DNA from: Ruegeria arenilitoris
GTDB taxonomy: Bacteria; Pseudomonadota; Alphaproteobacteria; Rhodobacterales; Rhodobacteraceae
Direction: 5' to 3'
Assembly (NCBI RefSeq): GCF_013030985.1
Contig: NZ_WPYP01000001.1
Coordinates: 992,001 to 1,056,000, forward strand
Length of the DNA stretch: 64,000 nucleotides
A program made the translations under genes and the position numbers. Every line of letters starts with the position of its first letter. Position 1 is the stretch's first letter. The notes beneath the pieces were generated by a model. It was not told the DNA's origin, ran no database searches, and saw only the letters and a program-made list of their open reading frames with translations. Positions 22,701 through 30,683 of this stretch are shown piece by piece.

Positions 22701-23550
22701 GTTTGCGCTGGTCAACCCGAACGAGCGGATTGCGGTGCTGACCGAATGGCTGAACACCGACCCGTTCTCGAACGCGATCAGCTGGGAATGGACCGGCGAT
22801 CAGGAGGACCAGGAGGAATCCGGTGCCTTCCTGCAAAGCGCATTCCTGGGCGCGTTGGGGCTGATGTTCGTGATCCTGCTGGCGCAGTTCAACTCGCTGT
22901 ATAACTCGGTTCTGGTGCTGCTGGCGGTTGTGCTGTCGACCACCGGGGTTTTGATCGGGATGATCGTGATGCAGCAACCGTTCTCGATCATCATGACCGG
23001 TACAGGCATCGTGGCGCTGGCGGGGATCGTGGTGAACAACAACATCGTTCTTATCGACACCTATCAGGAATACAGCCGCTACATGCCCCGGATCGAGGCG
23101 ATCGTGCGCACGGCTGAGGCGCGTATCCGCCCGGTTCTGCTGACCACCCTGACGACAATGGCCGGTCTGACGCCAATGATGTTCGGCCTGTCGCTGGACT
23201 TCATCAATGGTGGTTATTCGATTAACAGCCCGACGGCGCTGTGGTGGAAACAGCTGGCCACCGCCGTGGTGTTCGGACTGGGTATCGCCACCGTTCTGAC
23301 GCTGATCGTGACTCCCTCGTTCCTGGCGCTGCGGGTGTGGGTTTCGACCTATCTGGTGTGGCTGGGCAGGGTTCTGGCCCGGCTCACGTCGGGACGTTCC
23401 AGCCAGGTGGCGCAGGACATGGCCATCGGCAAGGCTGCCCGTCAGGCGCAGGCGACCGAGGTTGTTTGGGGCGATGAAACTGAACCTGCGTCCACGGATG
23501 CCAAAAAACCGGAAGATCCGCCGGGGACGCCACTGAAAGCCGCAGAATAA
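19777..23550 (+). CDS. RND family efflux transporter permease, enlarged
   Basis: Inner-membrane proton-driven pump of 1257 residues, about 200 longer than AcrB. RND hallmarks are YVSLPKEGEPDIEIP after TM1, VGMLVDGAIVVVEYADK in TM4 and GIVVNNNIVLIDTYQEY in TM10. Three oddities are visible. Two extra hydrophobic segments (about residues 510-533 and 540-565) lie between TM6 and TM7. The canonical Asp-Asp is D402-G403, and the TM10 lysine position is N1087. A roughly 60-residue insert and a long hydrophilic C-terminal tail account for the remaining length. Drug, metal or lipid substrate is unknown. Confidence 0.93.
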   Translation: MTGLVGWAADRARMVLAFIAISLVVGGFAYVSLPKEGEPDIEIPALFVSVQFPGISAEDSENLLIKPMETELADLDGLKEMTATAAEGYAGIALEFDFGWDKTAIMADVRDAMNSAQADFPDGAEQYSLFEINFSEFPIVIVNLTGAVPERTMARIAKDLQDDLEALDSVLEAGIAGNRDELLEVIIDPLRLEAYDVSADELISVVQNNNQLIAAGEVDTAQGTFSVKIPSSFKTAEDVYSLPVKVNGDRVVTMGELAQINYTFEDREGTARFDGESTVALQVVKRKGFNLIDTVAQVKQALAAAQEKWPTELRAAVDVGTSNDQSRIVDSMVRQLEGSVLTAIALVMIVVLASLGTRAALLVGFAIPTSFLLSFAFLAIMGVSISNMVMFGLILAVGMLVDGAIVVVEYADKRIKEGIGPMHAYVEAAQRMFWPIVSSTATTLCAFLPMLFWPGVPGEFMKMLPITLIFVLSSSLIVALIYLPVVGGVSGRLSRTFDHTSNWLRSVAPWWVRAILVPPSLYMIFLGAMQMLNPDYLLPGGVVAGALLFIAGGFAGSVTLSAARIERHHEERVHTAREHTPFGYVVKFLVGNPIMPVVSIAVVALSVMGVMTYFMNNNRGVEFFVETEPEQATAYVRARGNLSLQEKDAMVLAAEEVISTHPAVTNVFAFAGEGGLNQNNGGAQAPADTVGRVQFEITPWEDRPKQTEPVLFGLFDREFIAPEYDGDFVLDELNAELAKLPGFIVEILPLEQGPAAAKPVHLRIKGDGWEELTTAAQSARAVFDETPGLIKVEDTMPLPGIDWQIDVDVAKAGRFGADVATVGAMVQLVTRGILLGEMRPDSTDEEVEIRVRLPEEDRVLSTLDTLKVRTPDGLVPLSNFVTRQPVAKLAEINRIDQQRYYDVKADVEPGLSKVVTDGPDGSEQRLAIVRAVEEGTEPNGTTVTKPDGTVYELFQLTGANSIDDLRAAIENGDARFALVNPNERIAVLTEWLNTDPFSNAISWEWTGDQEDQEESGAFLQSAFLGALGLMFVILLAQFNSLYNSVLVLLAVVLSTTGVLIGMIVMQQPFSIIMTGTGIVALAGIVVNNNIVLIDTYQEYSRYMPRIEAIVRTAEARIRPVLLTTLTTMAGLTPMMFGLSLDFINGGYSINSPTALWWKQLATAVVFGLGIATVLTLIVTPSFLALRVWVSTYLVWLGRVLARLTSGRSSQVAQDMAIGKAARQAQATEVVWGDETEPASTDAKKPEDPPGTPLKAAE

Positions 23551-23580
23551 AAAATGGCGAGCCCAGGGCTCGCCATTTTT
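23551..23580. terminator. Bidirectional rho-independent terminator
   Basis: A perfect 11-bp stem, ATGGCGAGCCC and GGGCTCGCCAT, around a one-base centre, has A residues on the left and T residues on the right. It sits immediately after the RND stop and 15 bp from the stop of the convergent small exported gene, so it can serve both. Confidence 0.9.
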
Positions 23581-23594
23581 CGTTTTAACCTGTC

Positions 23595-23918
23595 TTAGTC
23601 GGTGAAAACGTATTCGCCCAGCTCGCATAGATCCAAGCCAAAATCTTCGGCAGAGGACCCATCGGAAAACCCGCCGCGAATGTCGTAGACGCAAGTTTGC
23701 AATCCGTCAGCTATCAGAACGTCCGCCTCGTAACCCGGTGCAATGTAATCACCACCGAGCAAGTTCGATTCCCAATTGTCCGACGAGCTTGCAGAGACGT
23801 TGAATTCAACCAGATCGACGCTGCTTTCATTGGCCAGCAGAAATACAAGATCCTCGGCAGATGCGGTCGACGCAAAAAGCGACGCCAGAACAAACGGCGC
23901 AGCAAACAATTTCTTCAT
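23595..23918 (-). CDS. Small exported protein, function unknown
   Basis: Exported protein of 107 residues: signal peptide of about 22 residues ending in STASA, then a beta-rich domain with LLANESSVDLVEFNVS, SDNWESNLLGG, GADVLIADG-like ADVLIADG, and two cysteines (CVYDIRGGF and DLCELGEY). Proteins with this pattern are widespread in Rhodobacteraceae and are often mislabelled argininosuccinate lyase, which this cannot be. ATG 23918 is chosen because GGGAAA lies upstream and the signal peptide starts there. Confidence 0.8.
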   Translation of the reverse strand: MKKLFAAPFVLASLFASTASAEDLVFLLANESSVDLVEFNVSASSSDNWESNLLGGDYIAPGYEADVLIADGLQTCVYDIRGGFSDGSSAEDFGLDLCELGEYVFTD

Positions 23919-24062
23919 TTGGTGTTTCCCTGATTTGTTTTCCAACACGAAACGGTTGATGCCACCGGTCATAACCGGAAGACGCCATTGGGCAAACGAC
24001 AATCGTCTGCGATCAAGCTGGTCACTGAAAGAATTCACAATCCAGCAACCGCGTCCTTACTT

Positions 24063-24467
24063 TTACTTGGACAAACGGGTCCAGGTCTGGTGCCCGCATA
24101 TGGCGTGGTCACAACCGCGTACGCTCAGGGTATCTCCGTTCAGCGTCATTTGCGGCGCGACATCCACGTTGACCATCGGAATCCAGAAATCCCCGCCGCC
24201 ATACTTTCCGCCGCCTTCGCTGGCCACATCCCAAAACAGCTTCTTGCCGATATTCGGGGTCTGCACCTCTTTGCCGGATGTGTCATAGGCCGACTGGATC
24301 TGACCACAGAATTTGTCTCCGCAGGCCGATATCTTGATATGAGAGATCAGCTTCTTCCGGTCCGGCTCGGTTTTCCAGACGCCGACGATGGGATCAGCAG
24401 CCGCAAAGGCTGGCGTCAAAAGGGCGAGCGCGGTTGCTATAGCTACAAATCGAACGAGTCTTCGCAT
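24063..24467 (-). CDS. DUF2147 family exported protein
   Basis: Periplasmic protein of 134 residues with a signal peptide ending near AFAAA and a DUF2147 domain: DPIVGVWKTEP, CGDKFCGQI with two cysteines, and late WIPMVNVDVAPQMTLNGDTLSVRGCDHAICG. Function is unknown; the fold resembles lipocalin-like small beta-barrels. ATG 24467 has GAGGAG upstream and begins the signal peptide. It ends 4 bp before the next open frame upstream on the same strand is out of range, so it is probably a single gene. Confidence 0.85.
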   Translation of the reverse strand: MRRLVRFVAIATALALLTPAFAAADPIVGVWKTEPDRKKLISHIKISACGDKFCGQIQSAYDTSGKEVQTPNIGKKLFWDVASEGGGKYGGGDFWIPMVNVDVAPQMTLNGDTLSVRGCDHAICGHQTWTRLSK

Positions 24468-24520
24468 CACACCACTCCTCCTATACGCGGTTAACATAGC
24501 ACATCTCCGCGCAGCGCAGG

Positions 24521-26344
24521 TCACGCGGCCTGAGCGTCCGATTGCTGGCGGCTCCACAACTGCGCATAGCGGCCTTCGCGGCTCAGCAGTTCGTCATGGG
24601 TGCCCTGTTCAAGGATTTCGCCCTGTTCCAGCACGACAATGCGATCAGCCTCGGCGATGGTGCTGAGACGGTGCGCAATAGTCAGCACGGTGCGCCCTTC
24701 CCCGGCCCGCGCCAGTGCGTCCTTGATGTCCTGTTCTGTGTCGGTATCCAGCGCCGAGGTCGCCTCGTCCAGCAACAGGATCGGCGGGTTCTTGAGCAGC
24801 GTGCGGGCGATGCCGACCCGCTGTTTTTCACCACCCGACAGTTTCAACCCACGTTCGCCCACCTTGGTGTCATACCCTTCGGGCAGCGTTACGATGAAAT
24901 CGTGGATCTGGGCGGCTTTGGCGGCGGCCTCGACCTCTTGCTGCGAGGCACCGTCGCGGCCGTAGGCGATGTTATAGCGGATGGTGTCGTTAAACAGCAC
25001 CGTGTCCTGCGGCACCACGCCGATGGCGGAATGCAGGCTGTTCTGCGTCACATCGCGCACGTCCTGGCCGTCGATCTTCAGCGCGCCGCCAGTCACATCG
25101 TAGAACCTGAACAGCAGCCGCCCGATGGTGGACTTGCCCGAGCCCGTCGCCCCGACGATAGCCACCGTCTGACCCGCCGGTACCGTCAGCGAGATGCCCT
25201 TGAGAATTTCCCGATCTGCGTCATAGCCGAAATGGACATTGTCCAGCGTGACCTCTCCGCCTTTGACCACAAGGTCCGACGCGTCGGGTTTGTCGGTAAC
25301 CTCGGCGGGTTGTTCCAACAGGTCGAACATCTGCCCCATATCCACCAGCGACTGGCGGATTTCCCGGTACACCGTGCCCAGAAAGTTCAGCGGCACGGTG
25401 ATCTGGATCATGTAGGCGTTGACCATAACGAAGTCGCCCACGGTCAGCGAACCGTTCTGCACCCCAACTGCCGCCAGAACCATCACCCCGATCAGCCCGC
25501 AAGTGATCAGGAAAGACTGACCAAAGTTCAGGAAGGCCAACGAATAGGCCGTTTTCAGCGCCGCGCCCGCATAGGCCTTCATCGACACGTCATAGCGTGC
25601 AGCTTCGCGTTGTTCGGCATTGAAATACTTGACGGTTTCAAAGTTCAGCAGGCTGTCGATGGCGCGTTGATTGGCCTCGGTATCCTGATCGTTCATCTCG
25701 CGCCGCAGCTTCACACGCCATTCGGTGACGGCGAAGGTGAACCAGATATAGAAGCCGATGGTCACGGCCACGACGACCAGATACCAGACATCGAACAGCC
25801 ACATCAGGATGATCGCCACCAGCAGCAGTTCCAGGATCAATGGCCCGATCGAAAACAGCAGGAAGCGCAGCAGGAACTCCACGCCTTTCACGCCGCGTTC
25901 GATGATCCGGCTGAGACCCCCGGTGCGGCGCGTCACATGATAACGCATCGAGAGTTGGTGGATGTGCTGAAACGTCTCGAGCGCCAACGCCCGCAGGGCG
26001 CGCTGCCCCACCGGGGCAAAGGCCGCATCGCGCAACTGTTGAAAACCAACGGTCATCATCCGCGCCACGCCATAGGCGACAGTCAGCCCCACGGCCCCCA
26101 ATGCCAGCGGTGGCACGCCCTCTCCGGCCAGAGCGTCAACCGCGCCTTTGTACAGGATCGGCGTAGAGACCGCGATCAGCTTGGCCAGCACCAGCATACC
26201 AAGCGCCAGAACTACGCGTCGTTTGACCCAGGGCTCATCCTCGGGCCAGAGATATGGCGCAACCTTGCGGATCGTGCGCCAGCCAGAGCGGCGTTCGTCT
26301 GTTTTGGGCATGTCGTCGGAGTGCATAGGGGCTGTTCGTCTCAT
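24521..26344 (-). CDS. ATM1-type ABC exporter (fused TM and ATPase)
   Basis: Half-size ABC exporter of 607 residues that works as a homodimer. Six hydrophobic helices (about residues 40-330) precede the ATPase with Walker A GATGSGKSTIGRLL, signature KLSGGEKQRVGIARTLL, Walker B ILLLDEATSALD and switch IAHRLSTI. The N-terminal region (PYLWPEDEPWVKRRVVLAL) and TRRTGGLSRIIERG match the ATM1/HMT1 class, whose members export glutathione-linked sulfur or metal compounds; the substrate here is inferred only. ATG 26344 is favoured for the upstream AGG, but ATG 26326 is possible. Confidence 0.92.
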   Translation of the reverse strand: MRRTAPMHSDDMPKTDERRSGWRTIRKVAPYLWPEDEPWVKRRVVLALGMLVLAKLIAVSTPILYKGAVDALAGEGVPPLALGAVGLTVAYGVARMMTVGFQQLRDAAFAPVGQRALRALALETFQHIHQLSMRYHVTRRTGGLSRIIERGVKGVEFLLRFLLFSIGPLILELLLVAIILMWLFDVWYLVVVAVTIGFYIWFTFAVTEWRVKLRREMNDQDTEANQRAIDSLLNFETVKYFNAEQREAARYDVSMKAYAGAALKTAYSLAFLNFGQSFLITCGLIGVMVLAAVGVQNGSLTVGDFVMVNAYMIQITVPLNFLGTVYREIRQSLVDMGQMFDLLEQPAEVTDKPDASDLVVKGGEVTLDNVHFGYDADREILKGISLTVPAGQTVAIVGATGSGKSTIGRLLFRFYDVTGGALKIDGQDVRDVTQNSLHSAIGVVPQDTVLFNDTIRYNIAYGRDGASQQEVEAAAKAAQIHDFIVTLPEGYDTKVGERGLKLSGGEKQRVGIARTLLKNPPILLLDEATSALDTDTEQDIKDALARAGEGRTVLTIAHRLSTIAEADRIVVLEQGEILEQGTHDELLSREGRYAQLWSRQQSDAQAA

Positions 26345-26405
26345 CACGTACCTGATCTGCGGTCAGAGATAGCCCCTAGCCCGGAAAGGGCCAGAGGCAA
26401 AAGGT

Positions 26406-27686
26406 TTATTCAGGGATCGTGAAGATCTGACCGGGATAAATCAGGTCAGGATCGCGGATCGAATCCCGGTTGGCCTCGAACAACCGCACATACAAAACAC
26501 CGTCACCGAACCGTTCGCGGGAAATGGCCCAGAGCGTGTCGCCCTCCTGCACGGTCACCGAACGGATCGGAGGCGTATCGGGATCCAACTCCGGCTCGTC
26601 AGTTGCCTCAGCTGCGCGCAGGACCTCTTGCGGTTCGCGTTTGAACGGGGTTTCAAGGCGGCTGACCACTGTGCCATCCGCGCCGACCTCATCCACGCGC
26701 AGGGTGTAGACGCCAGGTTCGATACCATCCAGCTCACTGCGCCATTTGCCGTCTTCTGCGGGGGTCAGGTCATCCACCAGCCGGTTGTCCAGATACAGAC
26801 GTACAACCGATCCATCCGGCACCCGGCCCGTCAGCTCGACATCGCCGGTATCGGAATAGCCGATCGTGTCCAGAGCAACCTGGTCGGGCCCCTGCGATTG
26901 CGCGGTGGGCGCTTGCACCAGTTCGACGCCGTCCTCACCCGACCGCAGGATGGCGACACCTTGGGCCTGAGCATCTTCACCCGTCGCTTGCGCCGATTGT
27001 TCAGTCTCAGCTTCCGGTTCGGACACGTCCGCTGTTTCAATCGGTTCAGCCGCGTCAGTTGTTTCGGCTGACGCCACGTCTTCCGCTTCCGTACTCTCCG
27101 GCTGGGCGGCTGCATTTTCCGCCGTTGCGTCGGGCGCGGCGGGCTCTGCCACTGGTTCCGGCTCAGGCAGAGCAGCGATAACATAGTCGTCCGAGCGCAC
27201 CGGCTCATCGCCCTGCGTTTGCAGCGTCAGACCACGGGCGGTGTCAGCAAACGGGATCGACAGGAATTCGGCGAACTGGCCGCTGGGGTCGACCGTGAAA
27301 CTGTGGACCGGCTCACCATCCAACAACACATTCACCTCGGCGCCGGGTTCTGCTGTGCCGGACAGAACCGCGTTGCCGTCCGGCTCGACAAATATCTGAT
27401 CCAGAGACGGGGTGACAGGCGGTGCGGCCTCTGCCGCGTCCTCCTGTTCAGCGGTGGACGCTTCCGCAGTAGGCGCTTCGGCCTCGGGTTCTTGTTCGGC
27501 TGGCTGATCCGGGGTGCTGTCTTCGGTGCTTTGAACCGCAACCTCGACCTGCGGCGCTGGCTCTTCGGGCGCGTCTCCCCCCATACGGGACAAGAATAAC
27601 CCGCCCGCTCCGACTACAACCACGATACCGGCGATCACCCCCCAGACGACGCTACCAGAGCTTCCGTTTCCCGACTCGGCGTTCAT
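26406..27686 (-). CDS. LysM domain membrane-anchored protein
   Basis: Protein of 426 residues: an N-terminal membrane anchor (about residues 12-33, VVWGVIAGIVVVVGAGGLFL), a long acidic Pro/Ala/Glu-rich section broken by two beta-domains (VEPDGNAVLSGTAEPGAEVNVLLDGEPV and its like), and a C-terminal LysM domain (VQEGDTLWAISRERFGDGVLYVRLFEAN...PGQIFTIPE) that should bind peptidoglycan. The beta modules resemble Ig-like folds. ATG 27686 has GAAGGGAA upstream. The role is probably envelope structure; no enzyme domain is seen. Confidence 0.88.
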   Translation of the reverse strand: MNAESGNGSSGSVVWGVIAGIVVVVGAGGLFLSRMGGDAPEEPAPQVEVAVQSTEDSTPDQPAEQEPEAEAPTAEASTAEQEDAAEAAPPVTPSLDQIFVEPDGNAVLSGTAEPGAEVNVLLDGEPVHSFTVDPSGQFAEFLSIPFADTARGLTLQTQGDEPVRSDDYVIAALPEPEPVAEPAAPDATAENAAAQPESTEAEDVASAETTDAAEPIETADVSEPEAETEQSAQATGEDAQAQGVAILRSGEDGVELVQAPTAQSQGPDQVALDTIGYSDTGDVELTGRVPDGSVVRLYLDNRLVDDLTPAEDGKWRSELDGIEPGVYTLRVDEVGADGTVVSRLETPFKREPQEVLRAAEATDEPELDPDTPPIRSVTVQEGDTLWAISRERFGDGVLYVRLFEANRDSIRDPDLIYPGQIFTIPE

Positions 27687-27812
27687 TCTTTTCCCTTCAC
27701 TCCGCAGTGCAAGTGCTTTGACTATAACACATTCTGCCTGACGGTTGAGCCAATCTATCAATCCCGCTATCAGGGGTCAAAACCCACGGCACAACCCCGG
27801 AGAGCGTTCACG

Positions 27813-28364
27813 ATGACTCAGAAATCTGTTTGTGTGTATTGCGGGTCACGCAATGGCGCCAATTCCACCTATTCCGAGGCCGCCAAAACCTTCGGCACCC
27901 TGCTGGCACAGGAAGGCTGGCGGCTGGTCTATGGCGCCGGGGATGTGGGACTGATGGGCGAGGTCGCGCGCGCCGCCCAATCCGCGGGGGGCGACACGTT
28001 CGGCGTGATTCCTGTTCACTTGCTGCGGCGCGAGGTCGGCAAGACCGATCTTACCCGTTTCGTGATCACCGAGACGATGCACGAACGGAAAAAGGTCATG
28101 ATCATGAACGCGGATGCGGTGGTGGTCCTGCCTGGCGGCCCGGGATCGTTGGACGAACTGTTCGAGGCCCTGACATGGCGCCAGCTGGGCCTGCACGATA
28201 AGCCCATCCTGGTGATGAATGTGGATGGCTACTGGAATGCGCTGCACGATCTGTTGCAGCAGGTCATCGGTCAGGGATTTGCCGACGGATCGCTGGCGGA
28301 ATTCATCACCTGGGTCGATGATCCGGCAGACGCAATGTCCACCTTGCGTGGTTTCCTGACCTGA
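27813..28364 (+). CDS. LOG family protein (putative N-glycosidase)
   Basis: Rossmann-fold protein of 183 residues of the LOG/lysine-decarboxylase-like family, which hydrolyses nucleoside monophosphates such as AMP or cytokinin ribotides to free base. Landmarks are VYCGSRNG near the N-terminus, YGAGDVGLMGEVA, the basic segment MHERKKVM and the active-site signature PGGPGSLDELFE. The annotation lysine decarboxylase found for such proteins is wrong. It is a monocistronic gene with a strong terminator. Confidence 0.9.
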   Translation: MTQKSVCVYCGSRNGANSTYSEAAKTFGTLLAQEGWRLVYGAGDVGLMGEVARAAQSAGGDTFGVIPVHLLRREVGKTDLTRFVITETMHERKKVMIMNADAVVVLPGGPGSLDELFEALTWRQLGLHDKPILVMNVDGYWNALHDLLQQVIGQGFADGSLAEFITWVDDPADAMSTLRGFLT

Positions 28365-28370
28365 CAGGGG

Positions 28371-28400
28371 AACGGGCGGCGTTGGACCGCCCGTTTTTTT
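28371..28400 (+). terminator. Rho-independent terminator of LOG gene
   Basis: Stem AACGGGCGG (28371-28379) and CCGCCCGTT (28387-28395), loop of 7, then a run of seven T residues. It begins 6 bp after the LOG stop. Confidence 0.9.
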
Positions 28401-28408
28401 GATATCAC

Positions 28409-28858
28409 CTAGGTGGCCGGGCTAAGGCGGCTGGTCAGCAGCTTTTCAACCTTGTGAATGGGGTGGTTGGTCAAGGTCTTGTCGACCTCGGCCACGACCT
28501 TGGCCAAAACCTCGCTGTGAAGGCGGCGGCGCAGCAGGCCCAGAACATGCGGGCTAGCGACCAGAACCAGACGGTTGAATGCCCCCTTCAGCCCCTTGCG
28601 GTTCAGCAGATTGGCAACATCCTGAACAAACAGGGACTTCGCGTGGGTTTTCCAGTTTGGCTCTTCAACCGCCGATTTCTGGTTCGGCCCACCATCGAAG
28701 CGCCGCCCTGCCCGGTCGGTCGGGCGCGCGGATGCGTCCTGTTCCTCAACCGAGACAACGACCAGATTGGGGTCTTCGGCATCGGTGATGTTCTCGACAA
28801 ACAGCGCCTTTTCCCCATCGGCAATGACAACCCAAGTTCCCTGCTCAAGTGCGACCAT
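28409..28858 (-). CDS. Host attachment (AtsE/baeRF-like) family protein
   Basis: Cytoplasmic protein of 149 residues matching the host-attachment-protein family: WVVIADGEKALFVEN near the start, DRAGRRFDGG, and a C-terminal half (FNRLVLVASPHVLGLLRRRL...VAEVDKTLTNHP) that resembles the archaeal/bacterial eRF1-like (baeRF) fold. The family name comes from an Agrobacterium attachment gene; true function is unclear. It has 329 bp of non-coding DNA upstream toward sodB. Confidence 0.82.
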   Translation of the reverse strand: MVALEQGTWVVIADGEKALFVENITDAEDPNLVVVSVEEQDASARPTDRAGRRFDGGPNQKSAVEEPNWKTHAKSLFVQDVANLLNRKGLKGAFNRLVLVASPHVLGLLRRRLHSEVLAKVVAEVDKTLTNHPIHKVEKLLTSRLSPAT

Positions 28859-29127
28859 CGTGCTCTCCTTATAGTGGCTATATCAGCCATCTCTTTTCCA
28901 TCAGGCAAAGGGTTACCGTGACGCGACCAGAGTGATCCGGTGCGTTGCCTGATTATGTTTCAATTGGTTAGCGGTCTCTCCCTCCGCCTCACCTAAGGTA
29001 AGCACTGTCGGGCGGGGTGCAATCCCGTCTCAGGATGAAACTTTCTTCATCGGCGGGTTTTCTCCTGTCAGACCGACACCCGTTCCGAGATTTCGAACTG
29101 CGATCTGATGCACTTGTGTACGGCAGC
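28859..29127. other. Non-coding gap between host-attachment gene and sodB terminator
   Basis: No convincing gene is visible here. On the minus strand there is a tiny frame (29050-29030, MKKVSS) behind an AGGAGA stretch, and a GC-rich segment, CGGGCGGGGTGCAATCCCG near 29009-29027, that could fold. The region should hold the promoter of the host-attachment gene. No known RNA family could be recognised. Confidence 0.4.
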
Positions 29128-29168
29128 AAAAAGGCCTGCCAGCGTCGCCGCCAGCAGGCCCTTTTTGA
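29126..29168 (-). terminator. Rho-independent terminator of sodB
   Basis: Read on the minus strand, AGGGCCTGCTGG pairs with the downstream GCCAGCAGG-like arm GGCAGGCCTT around a GC-rich loop, followed by TTTTTG. It starts about 20 bp after the sodB stop. Confidence 0.8.
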
Positions 29169-29187
29169 ACCCTTATTGGGTCAAAGC

Positions 29188-29787
29188 TCACATCCGTGAA
29201 GCGACGTTTTCCCAGTTCACCAGGTTGTCGAGGAAGTTCGACAGGTAAGCCGGACGCTTGTTGCGGAAATCGATGTAATAGGAGTGCTCCCATACATCAC
29301 AGCCCAGCAGAGCGGTCTGGTTGAAGCACAGCGGGTTCACGCCGTTTTCGGTCTTGGTGACAGCCAGCGAGCCGTCCGCGTTTTTGACCAGCCACGCCCA
29401 GCCCGAGCCGAACTGACCGGCACCAGCGGCGCTGAACTGCGATTTGAATTCGTCGACCGAGCCGAAGCTTTCGACCAGAGCTTTTTCCAGCTCGCCGGGC
29501 ATTGCGTTGCCGCCAGGGCCCATCATTTCCCAGAACTGGTTGTGGTTCCACAGCTGGCTGATGTTGTTGAAAATGCCGTTCTGCGCGACGGCATTTGCGT
29601 CATAGGTGCCAACAATGATCTCTTCCAGCGACTTGCCGTCCCACTCGGTGCCGGCGATCAGCTTGTTGCCGTTGTCGACATAGGCCTTGTGGTGCAGGTC
29701 GTGGTGATATTCCAGCGTTTCCGCGGACATACCCTTGGCTGCCAGCGCGTCATGTGCATAAGGAAGATCAGGAAGTTCAAAAGCCAT
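29188..29787 (-). CDS. sodB: Superoxide dismutase, Fe/Mn type
   Basis: Enzyme of 199 residues converting superoxide to hydrogen peroxide and oxygen. Metal ligands by alignment with E. coli SodB are His28 (EYHHDLHH), His82 (LWNHNQFW), Asp164 and His168 (CDVWEHSYYID). The FNQTAL/LGCDVWEH region and the short length favour the iron or cambialistic type rather than strict MnSOD. ATG 29787 (MAFELPDLPY) is chosen over a frame 12 codons longer, as all SodB begin this way. Confidence 0.96.
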   Translation of the reverse strand: MAFELPDLPYAHDALAAKGMSAETLEYHHDLHHKAYVDNGNKLIAGTEWDGKSLEEIIVGTYDANAVAQNGIFNNISQLWNHNQFWEMMGPGGNAMPGELEKALVESFGSVDEFKSQFSAAGAGQFGSGWAWLVKNADGSLAVTKTENGVNPLCFNQTALLGCDVWEHSYYIDFRNKRPAYLSNFLDNLVNWENVASRM

Positions 29788-29887
29788 CTCGGCCCCCTGT
29801 AAAATAAAAGTTGCGGTTCCCAAGGGTTAAATGCTTTGGCAAGCGCCGCAGGTCAAGGGCAGAGATCACAAAACCCGGAGGCAGGCG

Positions 29888-30649
29888 ATGCTGACACAGG
29901 CGCGCAAAATGTTCTACCGCGCCCGCGGATACTATGCGGGCAATCTGAACAATGAGCCGTTTCGTCTGGACCCTTATCACTCGAAATTCTGGCGCAAGGC
30001 CTCTGCCGGTGCCTGGGAGCCGGAAACCTTCTCGGTGCTGGACAAATATCTGTCACCGGACAGTGATTATCTGGACATCGGTGCCTGGATTGGTCCCACA
30101 GTCTTGTACGGCGCCCGCAAGGCCCGGCATGTCTGGTGTTTCGAACCCGACCCCACCGCGTTCCGGCATCTGGCGTGGAATCTGGAGTTGAACGACATCC
30201 ACAATGTCTCGGCCTTTGGGGTGGCGCTGTCGGATCAGTTCGGCGTGGCCCGCATGGCTTCGGTGCGCGGCGAACCGGGCGATTCCACCAGCTCGCTGCT
30301 GCATGACGGCGCGCATGGTTCCGATGCGTTGACAATTGCTTGGGATCAGTTCGAAGCCACAAACGATCTGTCGGGCGTTTCACTGGTCAAGATGGATATC
30401 GAAGGGGCGGAATTCCTTGTTCTGCCTACGCTTGTTCCGTTTTTACAGAAGCACCGACCTGCGCTGCTTCTGTCAACGCATGCGCCTCTTCTGCCGGATA
30501 CCGAGCGCAAAGACAGAATGTCAGAAATTTGGGACTTGTTGTCCCTCTACCAGTCCTGCCACCAAGGTGACGGAACTGGTAGAAAAGTAGAAGGCTTAAC
30601 CGAACCTACAGCGCTAGCCGGGTTTCAAACCTATTTGTTTACCAACTGA
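29888..30649 (+). CDS. FkbM family methyltransferase
   Basis: SAM-dependent methyltransferase of 253 residues. Motif I is DIGAWIGPTVLYGA (about residue 59), followed by the acidic end of beta-2 in CFEPDPTAFRHL and the FkbM-specific KMDIEGAEFLVLP. The acceptor (sugar, lipid or small molecule) is unknown. ATG 29888 has GGAGG at ideal distance; the open frame extends 19 codons further without support. It is divergent from sodB and shows no operon partner. Confidence 0.88.
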   Translation: MLTQARKMFYRARGYYAGNLNNEPFRLDPYHSKFWRKASAGAWEPETFSVLDKYLSPDSDYLDIGAWIGPTVLYGARKARHVWCFEPDPTAFRHLAWNLELNDIHNVSAFGVALSDQFGVARMASVRGEPGDSTSSLLHDGAHGSDALTIAWDQFEATNDLSGVSLVKMDIEGAEFLVLPTLVPFLQKHRPALLLSTHAPLLPDTERKDRMSEIWDLLSLYQSCHQGDGTGRKVEGLTEPTALAGFQTYLFTN

Positions 30650-30683
30650 CGGGATCAGAGTTTCCACCCAGTTTGTCTTAGTT

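Noticed and set aside
21703-23694. Long minus-strand open frame opposite the RND gene
   Set aside because: Shadow of the RND coding strand; His/Arg/Gln-rich with no recognisable domain.
23595-23918. Argininosuccinate lyase label for the small exported protein
   Set aside because: About 107 residues with a signal peptide and no lyase motif; the label common for such proteins is a propagated error.
24542-26422. Long plus-strand open frame opposite the ABC exporter
   Set aside because: Shadow frame; the minus strand carries full ABC motifs.
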